Counted from the first letter of the stretch, positions 16,612 to 24,828 are shown. The stretch: DNA of 64,000 bases from an uncultured Saprospiraceae bacterium (GCA_937981555.1 CALJOK010000026.1:62001-126000); one strand, 5' to 3'. Notes: a model not told the origin generated them from the sequence alone. Made by a program: numbers and translations.

Positions 16612-18846
16612 ATGAAGAAAAATTCTAGAATCTTACTCACGCTATGTTTTATTTTTATTTTAAAAATAAGTTATGCAGGCGAAGGCATGTGGTTACCTCA
16701 ATTGCTGAAAGCGCTCAACGAAGGCGACATGCAATCCATGGGAATGAAAATGTCTGCTGAAGATATTTACAGCGTTAACCAAGGAAGTCTCAAAGATGCC
16801 ATTGTTCACTTCAATGGAGGTTGTACTTCTGAGATCATCTCTGCGGAAGGATTATTGTTAACTAACCACCATTGTGGTTACGGGCAAATTCAATCGCACT
16901 CTTCTGTCAAAAATAATTTATTAAAAAATGGTTTTTGGGCAAAATCTAAAAAAGAGGAATTACCCAACGATAACTTGGAAGTAACTTTTATCGTTCGAAT
17001 CGAAGATGTTAGTAAAATGGTTTTGGAAGGAGTGACTGATGAAATGAGTACAAAGGAAAGGCAATCTCAAATCGATAAGAATATCGCCAGCTACAAACAA
17101 AGCATGCGACCACTTAAACATGAAGAAATTCAAATCAAACCTTTCTTCAAAGGCAATCAGTATTTTATGTTTGTCACGATGACTTATACTGATGTTCGAT
17201 TGGTCGGAGCACCACCTGAGAGCATTGGAAAATTTGGATCGGATACTGATAACTGGGTTTTCCCAAGACATACCGGTGATTTTAGTTTGTTCCGAATTTA
17301 TGCCGGAGCTGACAATATGCCTGCTGATTATTCCATTGATAATGTTCCTTTCAAGCCTAAACATTTCTTGCCTATTTCTTTGGACGGAGTAGAAGAAGGT
17401 GACTTCACTTTAGTGTTCGGTTACCCTGGAAGAACAAATCAATATCTTCCATCTTCGGCTGTTGCTCAAACGATGAATGTATTAAATCCAGCAAAGATTG
17501 CGATCAGAGATAAAGCTTTAAAAATCGTAGATGCAGGAATGCGTTCTGACGAAGCGATCAGAATTCAGTATGCTTCTAAGTATGCTCGAATTGCCAATTA
17601 TTGGAAAAAATGGATCGGTGAAAACCAAGGTTTGAAAAAATCAGATGCCATGGGTCGTAAGCATAAATATGAACAAGACTTTATGACTCGACTCAAAGCT
17701 GATCGGACAATGCATGTAAAATATGGTTCATTACTGAATGATTTTGAAAAACTCTATAAAGAAATTGAGCCGTATGCATTGACACGAGACTACTATAATG
17801 AGATCGTTCGAAGGAATATTGAAATCATGACGGTGGCTAGTTACATGAATCGTTTGGAAAGTTTATATGCTAACAACGGTGCAACTGGATATAACGGTTT
17901 CAAAGCACGACTAGAACCTTTCTTAGATGATTTTTATAAAAATTACCGCCCAGAGATTGATCAAAAAGTTTTTGCTTCTCTCATGGAAATGTATGTGAAT
18001 GCAGACATCATCGAAGGCGTAAAAGGTGATCTTGCGGCAATGGCAAAGAAACATGGTGGATTTGATAAATATGCAAAATCACTTTTTGAATCTTCATTTG
18101 TACCGAATAAAAATCAGATGTTTAAGTTGCTAAGTGCAGATCCAAAGATGGCAATTGAGTCTATGCAAAAAGATCCACTTGTTCAACTAGCCAAACAACT
18201 TTCAGATGCTTATGATGCGAATGTCTCGAAGGAATATAGTAATCTAAATACAAAAATTACTGATCTCATGCGTATCTACATGGAAGGTCAAATGAAAGTT
18301 TTTACGGAGAAAAAATTCTTCCCAGATGCCAATAGTACGATGAGAGTTACTTATGGAAAAGTGGCTGGTTATTCTCCTCGAGATGCCGTGACTTATAATC
18401 CAGTTTCGTACCTCGATGGAGCGATTGAAAAATATGTTCCAGGTGATTACGAATTCGATATTCCTAAAAAATTATTGGACTTATATGAGACAAAAGACTA
18501 CGGTCAATATGCTGACTCCAATGGAAAAGTGCCTATTTGTTTCCTCGGAACAAATCACACGACAGGTGGAAATTCAGGTAGTCCAGTAATCGATGCTCAT
18601 GGAAATTTGATTGGGTTAAATTTCGATAGAGTGTGGGAAGGAACGATGAGTGATATCAATTATGATGCTTCGATTTGTAGAAATATTATGGTGGATGCTC
18701 GATACATTTTATTCATCGTCGATAAATTTGCAGGGGCGACTCACTTAGTCAAAGAGATGAAATTAGTTCATCCGAAGAAGGACGCCAAGGTCATCAAAAT
18801 GGAAGAACCTAAGAAAAAGAAAAAACGACGTAGAAGAAGAGGCTAG
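16612..18846 (+). CDS. S46 dipeptidyl peptidase, DPP11-like (Asp/Glu-specific)
   Basis: 744 residues with a signal peptide (cleavage likely after SYA, residue 22). Catalytic His lies in TNHHCGYG (residues 84-91), Asp in the DNWVFPRHTGDF region, and Ser655 in TTGGNSGSPVID. Arg at 673 (GLNFDRVWEG) matches the residue that in Porphyromonas DPP11 gives Asp/Glu specificity; DPP7 has Gly there (known). I therefore infer removal of dipeptides ending in Asp/Glu, in the periplasm, for peptide nutrition. The C-terminus is odd: five Lys then five Arg before a final Gly, a polybasic tail not typical of the family as I know it. Confidence 0.92.
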   Translation: MKKNSRILLTLCFIFILKISYAGEGMWLPQLLKALNEGDMQSMGMKMSAEDIYSVNQGSLKDAIVHFNGGCTSEIISAEGLLLTNHHCGYGQIQSHSSVKNNLLKNGFWAKSKKEELPNDNLEVTFIVRIEDVSKMVLEGVTDEMSTKERQSQIDKNIASYKQSMRPLKHEEIQIKPFFKGNQYFMFVTMTYTDVRLVGAPPESIGKFGSDTDNWVFPRHTGDFSLFRIYAGADNMPADYSIDNVPFKPKHFLPISLDGVEEGDFTLVFGYPGRTNQYLPSSAVAQTMNVLNPAKIAIRDKALKIVDAGMRSDEAIRIQYASKYARIANYWKKWIGENQGLKKSDAMGRKHKYEQDFMTRLKADRTMHVKYGSLLNDFEKLYKEIEPYALTRDYYNEIVRRNIEIMTVASYMNRLESLYANNGATGYNGFKARLEPFLDDFYKNYRPEIDQKVFASLMEMYVNADIIEGVKGDLAAMAKKHGGFDKYAKSLFESSFVPNKNQMFKLLSADPKMAIESMQKDPLVQLAKQLSDAYDANVSKEYSNLNTKITDLMRIYMEGQMKVFTEKKFFPDANSTMRVTYGKVAGYSPRDAVTYNPVSYLDGAIEKYVPGDYEFDIPKKLLDLYETKDYGQYADSNGKVPICFLGTNHTTGGNSGSPVIDAHGNLIGLNFDRVWEGTMSDINYDASICRNIMVDARYILFIVDKFAGATHLVKEMKLVHPKKDAKVIKMEEPKKKKKRRRRRG

Positions 18847-18854
18847 ATTAGTTC

Positions 18855-18937
18855 TAGCCACAGACCAACACAGACTTAACTGACTTCTCTCACTTCTGTA
18901 ATCATCAGTCAATCAAGTCTGTGCTGGTCTGTGGCTA
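18855..18937. repeat. Long palindrome, CACAGAC-type, copy 1
   Basis: 31-nt arms (18855-18885 and 18907-18937, starting TAGCCACAGACCAACACAGA) with three mismatches and a 21-nt loop. It lies between the S46 gene stop and the mobB-mobA stop. A second copy of the same element sits at the other end of mobB-mobA (20104-20194). Confidence 0.9.
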
Positions 18938-18942
18938 AATAT

Positions 18943-20088
18943 TCAAATTCCCTTCACCTGCTCATACCCTTCCTTATCATTCACATTCAACAAAACCTTT
19001 GTATCCTCCAACTTCAATAATTCAATCTCCGAATTAATCAAAACCTTCCGTGGGCAAGAATATCCTTGGGTAAGAAAATTCAACATCACTTGATAACTCC
19101 TTGGTTCCCAGATTGTTATCAATGGCTCAGGGAAATCAGTTTCAGGATTATAAATTGCAGTTGCTACCTTCGAAGCATTTCTATTTTTTACCAAAATTTG
19201 TAACGTCTTTTCATCCAACAAAGGCAAATCACACGCGACCACCAACCATGCGGTGTTTGGATTTTTTCGCATCGCAGAAGCAATTGCACCAAATGGTCCA
19301 AGTCCCACAAAAGTATCTTCCAACAACTCATATTCAGATTCTATTCCTTGATTTCCACGAATAGACATAAATGTTTCTTCACAAAACTGACTTAACAAAT
19401 CAGCCATGAATTCACGTTGTGGTTTGCCATGATAATCAAGCGCGCCTTTGTCCTTTCCCATACGAGTACTTTTCCCCCCAGCCAAAACTAAACCATTCAA
19501 CTTCGGAATTTGTAACAATACATTTGCAAGAATGAATTCTGCAACTTTTTCAGTTTGAGAAAAATGTAACACAGGAATATGTGCCCAATCTTTTAAATGA
19601 TTTTTCAAAAAAGGATAAATCGATTTCTCCTCCCCTGTCATCAAAATCAAATCAACATTGGTCAGGCGATCTAATTTTTTCTCTAAAGATTTTTCCTTTT
19701 TCGGATCAATCACGACAATTTGATTTTTAGCTTTAAAATGATTGCCATTTACTAAAACCAAATCTTGTTCATTGAATAAAGTTCGATATTGAAAAGTATT
19801 TAAATCCGACTTTAGATCAAATCTATGATGAGAAATCTTATCCGTATATTCCAACGTTGCGCCTAAAGCCAAAGCTGGATTTTCAACTTCCAATCCATTT
19901 GGTTCATCTTCATTTTTGTGATCAGCATCGACATAACTTACCTTTAATTTTTTTTGTAAAACGTCAATTAATCGATAAGACAACTGCTGAATACTTCCAC
20001 AAGGTGTTCCAATAATGGCCCATTCACTTCTTCCAAATTCTCCAACATTTGGTCGAGCTAATTTCGTATGCTTCTGATGTTTTTTCAT
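18943..20088 (-). CDS. mobA: Fused MobB-like / MobA molybdenum cofactor guanylyltransferase
   Basis: The C-terminal half (~195-381) is MobA: NGLVLAGGKSTRMGKDKGAL (198-216) binds GTP, and WLVVACDLPLL is the metal-binding segment. It attaches GMP to molybdopterin to make the guanine dinucleotide cofactor. The N-terminal ~190 residues look like MobB (SYVDADHKNED, ENPALALGAT, LVLVNGNHFKAKNQIVVID), but its P-loop position reads GTPCGSIQQL and lacks the GK[ST] core, so nucleotide binding there is probably lost. moaC lies just upstream on the same strand (106-nt gap), consistent with a cofactor operon. The gene is bracketed by two copies of a long palindrome. Confidence 0.85.
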   Translation of the reverse strand: MKKHQKHTKLARPNVGEFGRSEWAIIGTPCGSIQQLSYRLIDVLQKKLKVSYVDADHKNEDEPNGLEVENPALALGATLEYTDKISHHRFDLKSDLNTFQYRTLFNEQDLVLVNGNHFKAKNQIVVIDPKKEKSLEKKLDRLTNVDLILMTGEEKSIYPFLKNHLKDWAHIPVLHFSQTEKVAEFILANVLLQIPKLNGLVLAGGKSTRMGKDKGALDYHGKPQREFMADLLSQFCEETFMSIRGNQGIESEYELLEDTFVGLGPFGAIASAMRKNPNTAWLVVACDLPLLDEKTLQILVKNRNASKVATAIYNPETDFPEPLITIWEPRSYQVMLNFLTQGYSCPRKVLINSEIELLKLEDTKVLLNVNDKEGYEQVKGI

Positions 20089-20103
20089 AAAACTTATTTT
20101 GAG

Positions 20104-20194
20104 AAATTAGCCACAGACGAACACAGACTTGACTGACTTTCAATTCTACTCTAATCGTCAGTCAGTCAAGTCTGTGTTCGTCTGTGGCTAATTT
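20104..20194. repeat. Long palindrome, CACAGAC-type, copy 2
   Basis: A perfect inverted repeat with 35-nt arms (20104-20138 and 20160-20194, left arm containing TAGCCACAGACGAACACAGA) and a 21-nt loop. It fills the mobB-mobA/moaC gap and touches the moaC stop codon. The inner 31 nt differ from copy 1 (18855-18937) at only a few positions. At position 12 of the left arm, copy 1 has C and copy 2 has G, each with its matching complement. Confidence 0.95.
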
Positions 20195-20668
20195 TTATAA
20201 TTTAAAATCTCGCTTGCCACCTGTTTTTTCAATCAATCTCGTTTCCTTAATTATTATGTTATGAGAAAATGCCTTACACATATCGTAGATCGTCAAGGCT
20301 GCCACACTTGCACCGGTGAGTGCTTCCATCTCCACTCCAGTTTTTGCTGTCAGACTTGCAGTACAAATAATTTCAACTTCTCTTTTTTCATTAATGCTAA
20401 TTTCGATTTGGCAATTATCCAAACCCAATGGATGACAAAGCGGAATCAATTCACTTGTCCTTTTAGCTCCCATCACACCTGCAATAATTGCTGTCTGAAA
20501 AACAGAACCTTTCTTCGTTTGAATATCACCACCTTGCAATTGAGCCAAAATAGTTTCATCCAAAACAACTATGCTCCTTGCTCTAGCAATTCGTCGAGTA
20601 ATTTTTTTTTCACCAACATCCACCATCGATGGATTTCCTTTTGCATCTAAATGTGTAAACTTTTTCAT
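20195..20668 (-). CDS. moaC: Cyclic pyranopterin monophosphate synthase MoaC
   Basis: Second step of molybdenum cofactor synthesis: converts the MoaA product (3',8-cyclo-GTP) to cyclic pyranopterin monophosphate. Conserved blocks present: MVDVGEKKITRRIARA near the start, QTAIIAGVMGAKRTSELIPLCHPL with the substrate-binding core, and TGVEMEALTGASVAALTIYDMCKA, ending EKTGGKRDF. The ATG at 20668 gives 157 residues, the normal length; a TTG two codons upstream is unlikely. It is the promoter-proximal gene of the pair with mobB-mobA. moaA and moaE are not in the window. Confidence 0.95.
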   Translation of the reverse strand: MKKFTHLDAKGNPSMVDVGEKKITRRIARARSIVVLDETILAQLQGGDIQTKKGSVFQTAIIAGVMGAKRTSELIPLCHPLGLDNCQIEISINEKREVEIICTASLTAKTGVEMEALTGASVAALTIYDMCKAFSHNIIIKETRLIEKTGGKRDFKL

Positions 20669-20685
20669 CCTCAAAACTACAAAAA

Positions 20686-20850
20686 TAATGGTTAATGATT
20701 AATGATGAGTGGTTAATACCATGATAAAATTACACGCTAATTTAGACCTAAAAAAAGAGCCTTAGTTTTCACTAAAGCTCTTTTTATTTTTTAATTGTTA
20801 ACATCAACACCAAACAGTATTAACCATTCACCATTTATAGTTAACCATTA
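20686..20850. repeat. Palindromic TTAACCATTCACC-type repeat flanking a terminator
   Basis: A ~35-nt unit (20686-20720, TAATGGTTAATGATTAATGA...) and its imperfect complement (20816-20850, ending GTTAACCATTA) flank the terminator at 20753-20788. The right arm belongs to the same family as 16103-16137. Both right arms lie at or within 5 nt of the stop codon of a leftward gene. Confidence 0.75.
20753..20788 (-). terminator. Terminator for the leftward gene ending at 20855
   Basis: Stem AGAGCCTTAGT / ACTAAAGCTCT (20756-20766, 20771-20781, one mismatch), loop TTTC. A and T runs on both sides would allow action in either direction. Confidence 0.8.
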
Positions 20851-20854
20851 AAGA

Positions 20855-21334
20855 CTAGTATTTTTTAATCAAGTCATGCATTGCTTGAGCATATTGTTGA
20901 TCGAAGTTTTTACGATCAGCAATATATTTTGCTTGCACTTGTTGAATAACTTCTTGTGGTAATTTGCCAGCATTCAAGTTATAATCTTCGATAATTTTCC
21001 GAAGTCCAGTACTTGCTTGAATCTTTTTCCCTGCATCAATCTTTTTCAAAATATTATCAAAAATAGATTTATCAGCAGTTGCAACATTTGCATCTTTTTT
21101 GTTCTCTCTTCTTGCTCCTTCAATTTCTTTTTTAATTCGATCCAAAATACTTACTGGAGATTTTCCTCTTTGTGTTCTGTTCTCTTTATTTTTTTGATCT
21201 AAATTTTGCAATTTATTTTTGATCAAATCAAATACAGTTGGATCTGCAGTTTCTACTTTTGGATCTGCTTGGTTTCTTGATTGAACGTCATTGATAGTGT
21301 TCAAAATCATGTTGAAGATATTCTTCTTTGCCAT
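20855..21334 (-). CDS. Hypothetical protein with an internal two-fold repeat, 159 aa
   Basis: Cytoplasmic, Lys/Asp/Gln-rich. Two related ~42-residue units are visible. Residues ~5-46 read NIFNMILNTIND...ADPKVETADPTVFDLIKNKLQNLD. Residues ~62-102 read SILDRIKKEIEG...DANVATADKSIFDNILKKIDAG. Both share [NS]I[FL]xxI, VxTAD and [VS][IF]FDxIxxK. The C-terminal ~55 residues are a separate helical tail ending AMHDLIKKY. I do not recognise the family; the repeat suggests a helical-hairpin duplication. It has a strong consensus promoter (21410-21440) and its own terminator, so it is probably well expressed. Confidence 0.75.
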   Translation of the reverse strand: MAKKNIFNMILNTINDVQSRNQADPKVETADPTVFDLIKNKLQNLDQKNKENRTQRGKSPVSILDRIKKEIEGARRENKKDANVATADKSIFDNILKKIDAGKKIQASTGLRKIIEDYNLNAGKLPQEVIQQVQAKYIADRKNFDQQYAQAMHDLIKKY

Positions 21335-21409
21335 CGTTAATATATGTGTTTAAAAAATTAAAAAAAGAAATTGGAAAGGAGTTCAATTATTCCTCCATAA
21401 ATAGAGACG

Positions 21410-21440
21410 CAAAGATAGGGAGTTGTCACACTTTTTCCAA
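21410..21440 (-). promoter_or_regulatory. Consensus Bacteroidota promoter for the gene at 20855-21334
   Basis: On the minus strand: TTGG (21437-21440), exactly 19 nt, then TATCTTTG (21410-21417). This is a full match to the TTTG/TTG - N19 - TAnnTTTG promoter. The leader then carries GCGTCTCTATTTATGGAG, similar to the leader of the lipoprotein gene at 14089-14661. Confidence 0.8.
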
Positions 21441-21624
21441 TTAAAATCTAAAGTCTAATCAAAATGCTTGATTATCTGTAAGAGCTATAATATTTCTCAT
21501 TTTAAAAATATACGCAAAAAGAGGAATAGAACGTATTTGATTAAAGTATTCTCGAAATCCATCATTTCACCTAACAATTAACTTACAATTACTTTTTTTC
21601 TAAAAATCAATAACCTTATTTTTG

Positions 21625-21700
21625 TATAGCTTTTAACACCTCAGAAAAATATAAAGCAGATTCGAAACAATTCAATTCTAGTAATTGAATTGTTTTTTTT
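21625..21700 (+). ncRNA. Candidate short RNA or attenuated leader
   Basis: TATTTTTG (21617-21624) fits a -7 box. A textbook terminator follows 40 nt later: a perfect 13-bp stem (21665-21677 with 21683-21695), 5-nt loop, and eight T residues to 21700. The ATG of the MBL-fold gene is a further 50 nt on. Either a ~70-nt independent RNA is made, or transcription of the MBL gene is attenuated here. The -33 element is not clear and no conserved RNA family is recognised. Confidence 0.5.
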
Positions 21701-21750
21701 ATTTCAATTGCCTCGGAACTTCCTGCTCTTTTTTGTAGTTTAACTTAATT

Positions 21751-22611
21751 ATGAAATTGACAATTACAGGTTATTCAACCGCACTTTTTTCTACATGGTA
21801 TTTTATCGAAGAACTCGGTTTGCTTTTTGATTGTGGTGATGGAGCATCGTCTGGACTTTTGCAAAAGGCTCGCAAAGTCAAACATGTTTTTATTTCTCAT
21901 GCTGACCGAGATCATCTTACGGGTCTTTTGCAATTCAACCAATTAAATGCTCGTCAAGGTTTTCCCAAAATATATTTCCCTCGCGACTCTAATTCATTTC
22001 CTTTTTTAAAAGAATTTTCCACCCATTTTGATCCACATGTCAGCGGTGCAGAATGGATAAAAATGGAAGAAGGGAATTCATTTCAAATCAAGAAAAACAT
22101 CTTTGTCGAACCATTCAGAAATGAACATGTTCCGGTTGGAAAAGAGTTGGTCAAAAGTTTAAGTTTCCATGTCTTCGAAACTAAACGAAAATTAAAAGAG
22201 GAATACCTCCACCTTTCTGGAAAAGAAATCGCAGCACTTCGAAACGAACTTGGCGAAGAAAGCATAACAATACAATTACGTAAAAATATTTTAAGTTATT
22301 CTGGCGATACTCCTATTGAAAATGACGGTCGTTGGAATGGTACAAAAATATTAATCCATGAAGCTACTTTTCTAAGAAAAGGTGATGTAGACTTAGACGA
22401 TCGTCGACAAGGAAAACACAGTTACCTCGAAGAAGTCATTGAAATGGTTTCAAAAACTAAAGTAGAGCAATTAATTTTGGGACATTTTTCATCAAGATAT
22501 TCTCCTGCTGAGATTGATGAAGCGATTGATTTCTTTTGTAAAAAGTTTGGATTGGAAATTCCTGTTTTTAGAATTTTGCCGGGAGAAATAGTTAGAGATA
22601 TTTTACATTAA
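21751..22611 (+). CDS. MBL-fold metallo-hydrolase (RNase Z-like)
   Basis: 286 residues; begins MKLTITGYST and has the metallo-beta-lactamase layout: LLFDCGDG, FISHADRDHLTGL (50-55 HADRDH), RNEHVPV, ILSYSGDTP, HEATF and LILGHFSSRY. The first metal motif is usually HxHxDH. Here the second His is Asp (D52), a variant I believe occurs in a subgroup of RNase Z-like proteins. Substrate is therefore uncertain: tRNA 3'-end processing is possible but not shown. Cytoplasmic. A DUF4291 gene follows 17 nt downstream, probably co-transcribed. A terminator-like hairpin lies 50 nt upstream. Confidence 0.8.
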   Translation: MKLTITGYSTALFSTWYFIEELGLLFDCGDGASSGLLQKARKVKHVFISHADRDHLTGLLQFNQLNARQGFPKIYFPRDSNSFPFLKEFSTHFDPHVSGAEWIKMEEGNSFQIKKNIFVEPFRNEHVPVGKELVKSLSFHVFETKRKLKEEYLHLSGKEIAALRNELGEESITIQLRKNILSYSGDTPIENDGRWNGTKILIHEATFLRKGDVDLDDRRQGKHSYLEEVIEMVSKTKVEQLILGHFSSRYSPAEIDEAIDFFCKKFGLEIPVFRILPGEIVRDILH

Positions 22612-22628
22612 AAATTAAGTAACAAGAA

Positions 22629-23207
22629 ATGAATAAAATAATTTATGCTGATTATGATGAGGAAGGAGTTTATGTTTATCAAGCCTTCAAACCCAAAATC
22701 GTTGCTGTCGCTGTTGAGTTAAATAAATTTGGAAAAGGTTTTGGAGTCGATCGAATCAGTTGGATTAAACCTTCATTGGGCTGGATGTTACGACGGTCAA
22801 AATATGCAACCAAACATCGAATGGAAGCTATTGCTCGAATAAAGTTGAGTCATACAAGTTGGTTAGAAATTCTCAATCAAAGTATTCCTACTCACTTCGA
22901 TGAAAAAAGATATTCCAATGAAAATGAATGGCAAAGTGCATTAAAAAATTCAGATGTTATTCATCAATGGGATCCAGAAAGAAGTCTAAAAGGCGAACGT
23001 TTAGATCGACAAGCAATCCAAATTGGATTACGTGGAGATGCTTTAAAAAAATATAAAGATGAATATGTTACAGGTGTTGAAGACATAACTGAGTTGGCTA
23101 AATCAATTGGATTCTCTGCAAAAAAACATCAACCATTCCCTTCAAATATTCCAACTGAGCAGGAATATTTAATTAACAAAAATTTAAAGTTTATTTTAGG
23201 GTATTAA
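22629..23207 (+). CDS. DUF4291 family protein
   Basis: 192 residues matching the DUF4291 pattern: IYADYDEEGVYVYQAFKPKI at the N-terminus, then DRISWIKPSLGWMLRRSKYATK, HQWDPERSLKGERLDRQAIQIGLRG and YKDEYVTGVEDIT. The function of the family is unknown. The Arg/Trp/Asp-rich conserved core suggests an enzyme or nucleic-acid-binding role (inference). No signal peptide. It follows the MBL-fold gene by 17 nt. Confidence 0.85.
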   Translation: MNKIIYADYDEEGVYVYQAFKPKIVAVAVELNKFGKGFGVDRISWIKPSLGWMLRRSKYATKHRMEAIARIKLSHTSWLEILNQSIPTHFDEKRYSNENEWQSALKNSDVIHQWDPERSLKGERLDRQAIQIGLRGDALKKYKDEYVTGVEDITELAKSIGFSAKKHQPFPSNIPTEQEYLINKNLKFILGY

Positions 23208-23279
23208 ATTTCTGTTAATCCAACCTCTTACTTCAATCTATTAATTCTGTTTTTCTACATTTGAAAAAAATTAATAGTT

Positions 23280-24590
23280 ATGACTAAAACAATCCTAAGC
23301 ATCACCCTATTATTACTTGCTCAAATAATAGTAGCACAAGATTCTACCCAATGGAAAATCAATTATGATTTCGAAGCGAGCGCACTACACATAAACCCAG
23401 ATCTTACTTCTCAAAAAATTCTAATTGATCCGATCATTTATAGAAAAAGAAGAACCAATAATATTTTCAGACCACGTCGGGATTTCGTTTCAGATAATCC
23501 CAACTTTCACACAGCAAGTTATTTTGGAGTAAAACTCAAGACTAGTTTTAAAGATAAATATACATTCCAAGCTAATCTTTACTTTGAACATCGAGGCGCA
23601 TCTTACGGATTTAACGACAGAGATAATATCGTTTGGTTTCCCAATTTTAGCTTTTCAGGGATAGATACTTTCCTTATTTTAAAAAAGAAAATAGTAGTGG
23701 AAGGTAAAGCTGGAAATTTTGTTCAAGCTCAAATTAACAATGGTTTAAAAATATATAATTTAGATTATCAAGGAATTAATCTTAAAATCTCTCATCAAAA
23801 ATTCTTCTTTGAATATCATCAAGTAGGCGATCTTGCCAATCAAATTGGATTGAACTTGGAAGAATATATTCACTTTTCATTTGGTTTTGAAAATAAAGAT
23901 ATTCGATTCATATTTTCTCAAAATTTAAATTGGACAGGAAATTCATTTGCGTTTAAAGATTATTGGGATTCAGATATTTCTTTTAATTATTATTTCAAGG
24001 AAAAAGGTGAATTGTATTTTCAGTATGGTCACAGGTATTTCAGTAAATTTGACCTTGTCGAAAATGGTGCTTTTGTAATTGGAACAAAATACCAACTGAT
24101 CAATAGTGAAAAAATTACCTGGAATATAAATCCATCTTTGCGATACTATTCAGCCAATTATAATGAAGGGCATTACGATCCAGGCTTCACTTATCGAGAT
24201 CCTAACAAAGGACTTTATGCAAATACTGCAGGTCGTTTTTTATATCCATTACGGAACTATTATTATGATTTTGACCAATGGGCGGTTCATACAGAATATC
24301 AAGATGAAAACATTTACAGCATCGCTTTAAAAACGAATTTTGATATAAAACTTTGGGAAAAAATTCATGTCAAAACAAACATAGAAACACTTTCTATTCA
24401 TAGAGATAAAAAATTCTATACCAATTATTTTTATGCGATAGATCTTTATTATACTGTAAAAAAGGACTTCCGTTTTGGGATAATTGTTTCAAATAAAACC
24501 TACAATCTGGATGCTTCTTTCCCTACCTTTTACATGATGAAAGAACCTATGGTTGGAGTCCATTTAAAATTAAATACGATTAGGAGTTAG
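23280..24590 (+). CDS. Predicted outer-membrane beta-barrel protein, 436 aa
   Basis: A signal peptide (MTKTILSITLLLLAQIIVAQ) is followed by ~415 residues with alternating aromatic/polar beta-strand patterns (YFQYGHRYFSKF, RFGIIVSNKTYNL) and many Tyr/Phe/Asn. It ends with a strand (MVGVHLKLNTIRS) without a canonical terminal Phe. No family recognised. Probably a porin-like or structural outer-membrane protein (inference). Monocistronic, with a possible terminator ~95 nt downstream. Confidence 0.65.
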   Translation: MTKTILSITLLLLAQIIVAQDSTQWKINYDFEASALHINPDLTSQKILIDPIIYRKRRTNNIFRPRRDFVSDNPNFHTASYFGVKLKTSFKDKYTFQANLYFEHRGASYGFNDRDNIVWFPNFSFSGIDTFLILKKKIVVEGKAGNFVQAQINNGLKIYNLDYQGINLKISHQKFFFEYHQVGDLANQIGLNLEEYIHFSFGFENKDIRFIFSQNLNWTGNSFAFKDYWDSDISFNYYFKEKGELYFQYGHRYFSKFDLVENGAFVIGTKYQLINSEKITWNINPSLRYYSANYNEGHYDPGFTYRDPNKGLYANTAGRFLYPLRNYYYDFDQWAVHTEYQDENIYSIALKTNFDIKLWEKIHVKTNIETLSIHRDKKFYTNYFYAIDLYYTVKKDFRFGIIVSNKTYNLDASFPTFYMMKEPMVGVHLKLNTIRS

Positions 24591-24682
24591 TAAAATAAAA
24601 AAACTAAATCATCTTGCGTGCATTTCAGATTTTCAATTCGTCTATATTGTAACTGCATTTATTTTTAAAGGGATGAAGAATT

Positions 24683-24720
24683 AAATAACTTACCCAGATG
24701 ACGAGGTTATTTTTTATTTT
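24683..24720 (+). terminator. Possible terminator after the beta-barrel gene
   Basis: AAATAAC (24683-24689) pairs with GTTATTT (24706-24712), followed by TTTATTTT. The loop is 16 nt, so this is a weak call. It could instead be a leader structure of the sigma-factor gene. Confidence 0.4.
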
Positions 24721-24828
24721 GAGGAAATGAAAAAATTAATGCATATTCTGTTGTACGGATTATTTTTTTCATGAAATGAAAAAGAATCCGTCAGGTTGGT
24801 AGGTTATTTATTTCTTCATCCATATAAT

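Larger units (their letters stand above)
21335..21750. other. Gap of about 415 bases: two divergent promoters and an orphan terminator
   Basis: The left part carries the leftward promoter 21410-21440. The right part carries a rightward -7 box (21617-21624) and a strong rightward terminator (21665-21700), with no rightward gene ahead of it for nearly 3 kb. I see no protein-coding frame in between. Confidence 0.65.
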
